Assembly (NCBI GenBank): GCA_002299585.1
Contig: DBOE01000004.1
Location: forward strand, 1 to 35,876
DNA from: Hydrogenovibrio sp. UBA654
Lineage (GTDB): Bacteria; Pseudomonadota; Gammaproteobacteria; Thiomicrospirales; Thiomicrospiraceae
Direction of reading: 5' to 3'
Length of the DNA: 35,876 nucleotides
Made by a program: the position numbers and the translations under genes. The notes under the pieces are model-generated. The model had not been told where the DNA came from. It saw only the letters and a program-made list of their open reading frames with translations, and did not search any database. Of the stretch, positions 33,281 to 35,876 are shown piece after piece. How positions within the stretch are numbered: position 1 is the stretch's first letter; the number at the start of each line of letters is the position of its first letter.

Positions 33281-34644
33281 TATTTTAACCCTGCAATCAA
33301 CCGCTGATGCAAGCCACCAAAACTACCATTTGACATAATCACCACCACATCCTGTGGCTGTAACTCAGCTTGTAACTGCACTAACAACTCATCATAACTA
33401 GCAGCTACACGCACCTGCTGGCTAAAATCCTCAACATTCAACTGCCAATTCCAAGCAGGATCAATAAAAGCAAAAACCTCATCAGCATCCACAAAAGATA
33501 ATGGCAAAGTTTGGCTATGAATACCCATCCGCATGGTATTAGAACGAGGTTCAAACACTGCGACTAACCTACCCTTGCCCTGCATTTGCTTTTTAATACC
33601 CGCCAAAGTAGTTTTAATAGCCGTAGGATGATGAGCAAAATCATCATAAATTTTAATCCCATTAACTGTTGCCAATAACGACATCCGCCGTTGCACGCCC
33701 TTAAACTCCGACAAACCTGCAAGAGCAACCTCCACACTCACCCCACAATGTTGAGCTGCCGCAACAGCACTCAAAGCATTACGCACCGAATGTTCACCAG
33801 TCATTTGCCAGTTTACAACACCCCTATCCTTACCTCGATAAAACACCCTAAATGCCGAACCATCTAAATTTTGTAAATCATAAGACCAATCATCGTTCTG
33901 ATTTTTACCATGGCTCTCAACAGGAGACCAACAACCCTGCTCAATCACCTGCTGTAAGTTCTCATCTTCTGCTGGCAAAACAATCATCCCATTACTAGGC
34001 ACAATCCTAACCAAATGATGGAATTGTTTTTGGATAGCTGCCAGATCATCAAAAATATCCGCATGATCAAACTCCAAGTTATTTAAAACACAAGTTCGTG
34101 GTCGATAATGCACAAACTTAGAGCGTTTATCAAAAAACGCCGTATCATACTCATCCGCCTCCACCACAAAAAACGGCGACTCACCCAACCTAGCCGAAAC
34201 CCCAAAGTTATCAGACACCCCACCAATTAAAAAACCAGGCTTAAGCCCCGCATACTCCAAAATCCACGCCACCATTGAAGCGGTGGTAGTTTTACCATGC
34301 GTACCTGCAACCGCAACCACCCAACGATCCTTTAAAATATTTTCAGCCAACCACTGAGGTCCAGAAGAATAAAGCTGATGCGCATTTAAAGTATCCTCCA
34401 CCGCCTGATGACCACGGCTTAAAGCATTACCAATAACCACTACATCAGGTTTACTACCAATAAAATCTTCATCATAAGTAGTAACCTCAATACCTGCCTG
34501 CTCAAGCTGAGAGCTCATTGGCGGATAAATCGCCTTATCAGCACCAGATACAACGACCCCCATAGCCTTCGCTAGTTGAGCAATACCACCCATAAAAGTA
34601 CCAGCAATACCCAATATATGAATTTTTTCTTTTAAATCTACCAT
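33280..34644 (-). CDS. mpl: UDP-MurNAc:L-Ala-gamma-D-Glu-meso-DAP ligase (murein peptide ligase)
   Basis: Mpl reattaches recycled tripeptide to UDP-MurNAc in cell-wall recycling. The 454-aa protein starts IHILGIAGTFMGGIAQLAKA and continues with GADKAIYPPMSSQLEQAGIE, typical of Mpl rather than MurC. The ATP site is AVAGTHGKTTTASM (about residues 111-124), followed by GVSDNFGVSARLGESPFFVV, VEADEYDTAFFDKRSKFVHY, VLNNLEFDHADIFDD, YDDFAHHPTAIKTTL, VFEPRSNTMRMG, and the end IMSNGSFGGLHQRLIAGL. It is transcribed away from the integrase gene and followed without gap by the 29-aa ORF. Its coding strand is unusually rich in G and T. Confidence 0.96.
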   Translation of the reverse strand: MVDLKEKIHILGIAGTFMGGIAQLAKAMGVVVSGADKAIYPPMSSQLEQAGIEVTTYDEDFIGSKPDVVVIGNALSRGHQAVEDTLNAHQLYSSGPQWLAENILKDRWVVAVAGTHGKTTTASMVAWILEYAGLKPGFLIGGVSDNFGVSARLGESPFFVVEADEYDTAFFDKRSKFVHYRPRTCVLNNLEFDHADIFDDLAAIQKQFHHLVRIVPSNGMIVLPAEDENLQQVIEQGCWSPVESHGKNQNDDWSYDLQNLDGSAFRVFYRGKDRGVVNWQMTGEHSVRNALSAVAAAQHCGVSVEVALAGLSEFKGVQRRMSLLATVNGIKIYDDFAHHPTAIKTTLAGIKKQMQGKGRLVAVFEPRSNTMRMGIHSQTLPLSFVDADEVFAFIDPAWNWQLNVEDFSQQVRVAASYDELLVQLQAELQPQDVVVIMSNGSFGGLHQRLIAGLK

Positions 34645-34684
34645 AACTATTCCTGATAAACCTTTTCAACCATTTAAAATTACC

Positions 34685-35656
34685 CTACAAACTATCCAAA
34701 GGACTCTTAACTCCCTGACTTCTCTGCTTTAATACATGCGAATAAATCATCGTCGTTTGTACATTCGCATGACCCAATAAAGCCTGAATTGTACGAATAT
34801 CCGTACCCGTTTGCAACAAATGCGTCGCAAAAGAATGGCGGAAAGTATGGGCAGAAACCTTCTTATCTATCCCACACTTTCTAACCGCAACCTTAATCGC
34901 CTTATTCATAGTCGAAGAATCAACATGATGACGGCGTTTAATTACAGAACGAGGATCTACCGCCAAATTATGGCTAGCAAACACATACTGCCAGCCAAAT
35001 TCAAACGGAGCATTAGGATCCTTTAAAGCCAACGCATTAGGCAAAAAAACGCCAGCGCAATCATTCACTAAATCCTGCGAATGCACCTCTTTACGCTGTA
35101 ACAAATGAGCTCTCAACAAAACAACAACCTTATCCGCAAGCGGCGTAACCCTACCCTTATCACCCTTACCATTACGCACAACAATTTGAGCATACTCAAA
35201 ATCAATATCCTGAACCCGCAAACGCACCAACTCCGAAACCCGTAAACCACCACCATAAAGCATATTCACCATCAAAAAACTAGTACCCCGCAAACAAGCC
35301 AAAATAGAACGAACCTCATCGACACTAAGCACCACAGGCAACCGAGGAGTTTTACGAGAACGAGCAGGTTTAACCCCATCAAATGGATGACCAAACACCT
35401 CACGATACAAAAAAGCCAACGCATTCAACGCCTGATTTTGCGTACTAGCCGCCACATTCTTACTCACCACCAAATCAGTCAAAAAACGCTCCACCAAACC
35501 CGCAGAATCAACCAACAAATCATCACGACACCTAGCACCAACAAACCCAATAAAACGTTTAGCCCAATCACAATAACTAAGCTCCGTCTTATAAGCATAA
35601 TTCAAACGATGCATTTTCTCATGCATTTCCTGCATAATCGGCTTACCACTCAACAT
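34685..35656 (-). CDS. intI: Integron-type tyrosine recombinase
   Basis: The 323-aa protein (ATG at 35656; a TTG at 35665 is an alternative) is a tyrosine recombinase. Catalytic residues are Arg in GGGLRVSELVRLR (about 139), HTFRH (about 270-273), His in LLGHANVQTTMIYSH (about 296) and the nucleophile Tyr (about 305). ASTQNQALNALAFLYREV is typical of IntI. Between the catalytic boxes sits the extra segment GVFLPNALALKDPNAPFEFG plus WQYVFAS, which matches the IntI-specific patch (LP-x-AL-x-KYPNA-x-x-E-x-x-WQ-x-VF). It would insert gene cassettes at an attI site upstream of its own start, that is beyond 35656, where a transposase fragment now lies. No attC cassette is visible inside the window. 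Confidence 0.88.
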   Translation of the reverse strand: MLSGKPIMQEMHEKMHRLNYAYKTELSYCDWAKRFIGFVGARCRDDLLVDSAGLVERFLTDLVVSKNVAASTQNQALNALAFLYREVFGHPFDGVKPARSRKTPRLPVVLSVDEVRSILACLRGTSFLMVNMLYGGGLRVSELVRLRVQDIDFEYAQIVVRNGKGDKGRVTPLADKVVVLLRAHLLQRKEVHSQDLVNDCAGVFLPNALALKDPNAPFEFGWQYVFASHNLAVDPRSVIKRRHHVDSSTMNKAIKVAVRKCGIDKKVSAHTFRHSFATHLLQTGTDIRTIQALLGHANVQTTMIYSHVLKQRSQGVKSPLDSL

Positions 35657-35732
35657 CACAACCAAACCTTTATTTTCCTTTAATAGCTAATATCAAGTAT
35701 AATAAAAACACACAAAAACAGCAAGAAAATAG

Positions 35733-35849
35733 TTTTTTAGTCACCAAATAATGGAGAGCGTGTTCAAAAGTACCCGCTTGTAATTGATCTTGAAGATTAA
35801 CCACAATCATCAGGTCTTGATTGTAGTTGTAGGGAATATATTTAGCCAT
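35733..35849 (-). pseudogene. N-terminal fragment of an IS1182-like transposase
   Basis: From the ATG at 35849 the frame reads MAKYIPYNYNQDLMIVVNLQ, then DQLQAGTFEHALHYLVTKK, which matches the N-terminus of IS1182-family (DUF772) transposases as I remember them. After about residue 39 it turns into unrelated hydrophobic codons and ends near 35670. Only the first tenth of a roughly 450-500 aa transposase remains, so the element is a relic. It lies directly before the integron integrase, where attI would be expected. The upstream 27 bases reach the window edge. Confidence 0.6.
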
Positions 35850-35876
35850 GAGATACACTCTTGTTCTTGATGAGTG

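Noticed and set aside
35670..35858. Independent 62-aa gene at the right edge
   Set aside because: Its first 39 residues are the start of an IS1182-like transposase and the rest is read-through of unrelated AT-rich sequence.
1..35876. CRISPR arrays, tRNA or rRNA genes
   Set aside because: No regularly spaced repeats, cloverleaf-like segments with conserved T-loop, or rRNA signatures were seen on reading either strand.

Overview
The window looks like the chromosome of an AT-rich gammaproteobacterial sulfur oxidiser. It carries a flavocytochrome c sulfide dehydrogenase pair (fccAB), a secreted DsrE-like protein, a Mqo-like malate dehydrogenase, and a Kdo/Kdo8N lipopolysaccharide cluster whose best-known relatives are in Shewanella. 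The gene content and composition resemble the SUP05/Thioglobaceae group, which includes free-living and mussel or clam symbionts. That placement is inference from gene content, not from a marker gene. I see no rRNA, tRNA or CRISPR array.

Layout. (1) 1-4672: an Ada-type DNA repair gene cut off at its 5' end, followed by a very AT-rich island. The island holds an orphan winged-helix-like ORF, an internally deleted IS1595/ISXO2 transposase, and a decayed restriction-modification-like operon: DUF6471-like protein, EcoRI-family adenine methylase with a G11 tract, DUF262-HNH nuclease, and a small unknown protein. (2) 4673-12838: aroB and aroK on the minus strand, then an APC-like membrane protein, gmk, and the operon kdnA-kdnB-kdsB-waaA, which makes, activates and transfers Kdo or 8-amino-Kdo. 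(3) 12829-21998: flavin reductase, xthA, purU, an EamA exporter, a CBS-domain protein, TRAP permease subunits dctQM, folM, a Mqo-like gene and folE2. (4) 22289-29449: fccA, a frameshifted fccB, then a copper-handling locus. This locus has a YVTN beta-propeller lipoprotein, a DUF2946-like membrane protein, an OprC/NosA-type TonB copper receptor, a SCO protein and a PCu(A)C-domain lipoprotein. A 118-bp MITE-like repeat sits inside it. (5) 29502-33280: rpiA, a TlpA-like thioredoxin, hemL, the DsrE-like protein, a broken monooxygenase fragment, a VanZ-like protein and an unlisted 29-aa membrane ORF. (6) 33280-35876: mpl, an integron-type integrase and a fragment of an IS1182-type transposase.

The most striking pattern is the number of long G or C homopolymers in an otherwise AT-rich sequence. 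There are eleven of 7 bases or more, and five are 10-13 bases. Several lie exactly on conserved Gly-Gly-Gly or Pro-Pro codons of housekeeping genes: aroB C10, aroK C10, rpiA G13 and the PCu(A)C gene C10. In addition, four genes carry frameshifts at or near homopolymers (methylase, DUF262-HNH, fccB, monooxygenase fragment). This could mean phase variation, rescue by transcriptional slippage, gene decay, or sequencing error. Reads would decide between them.
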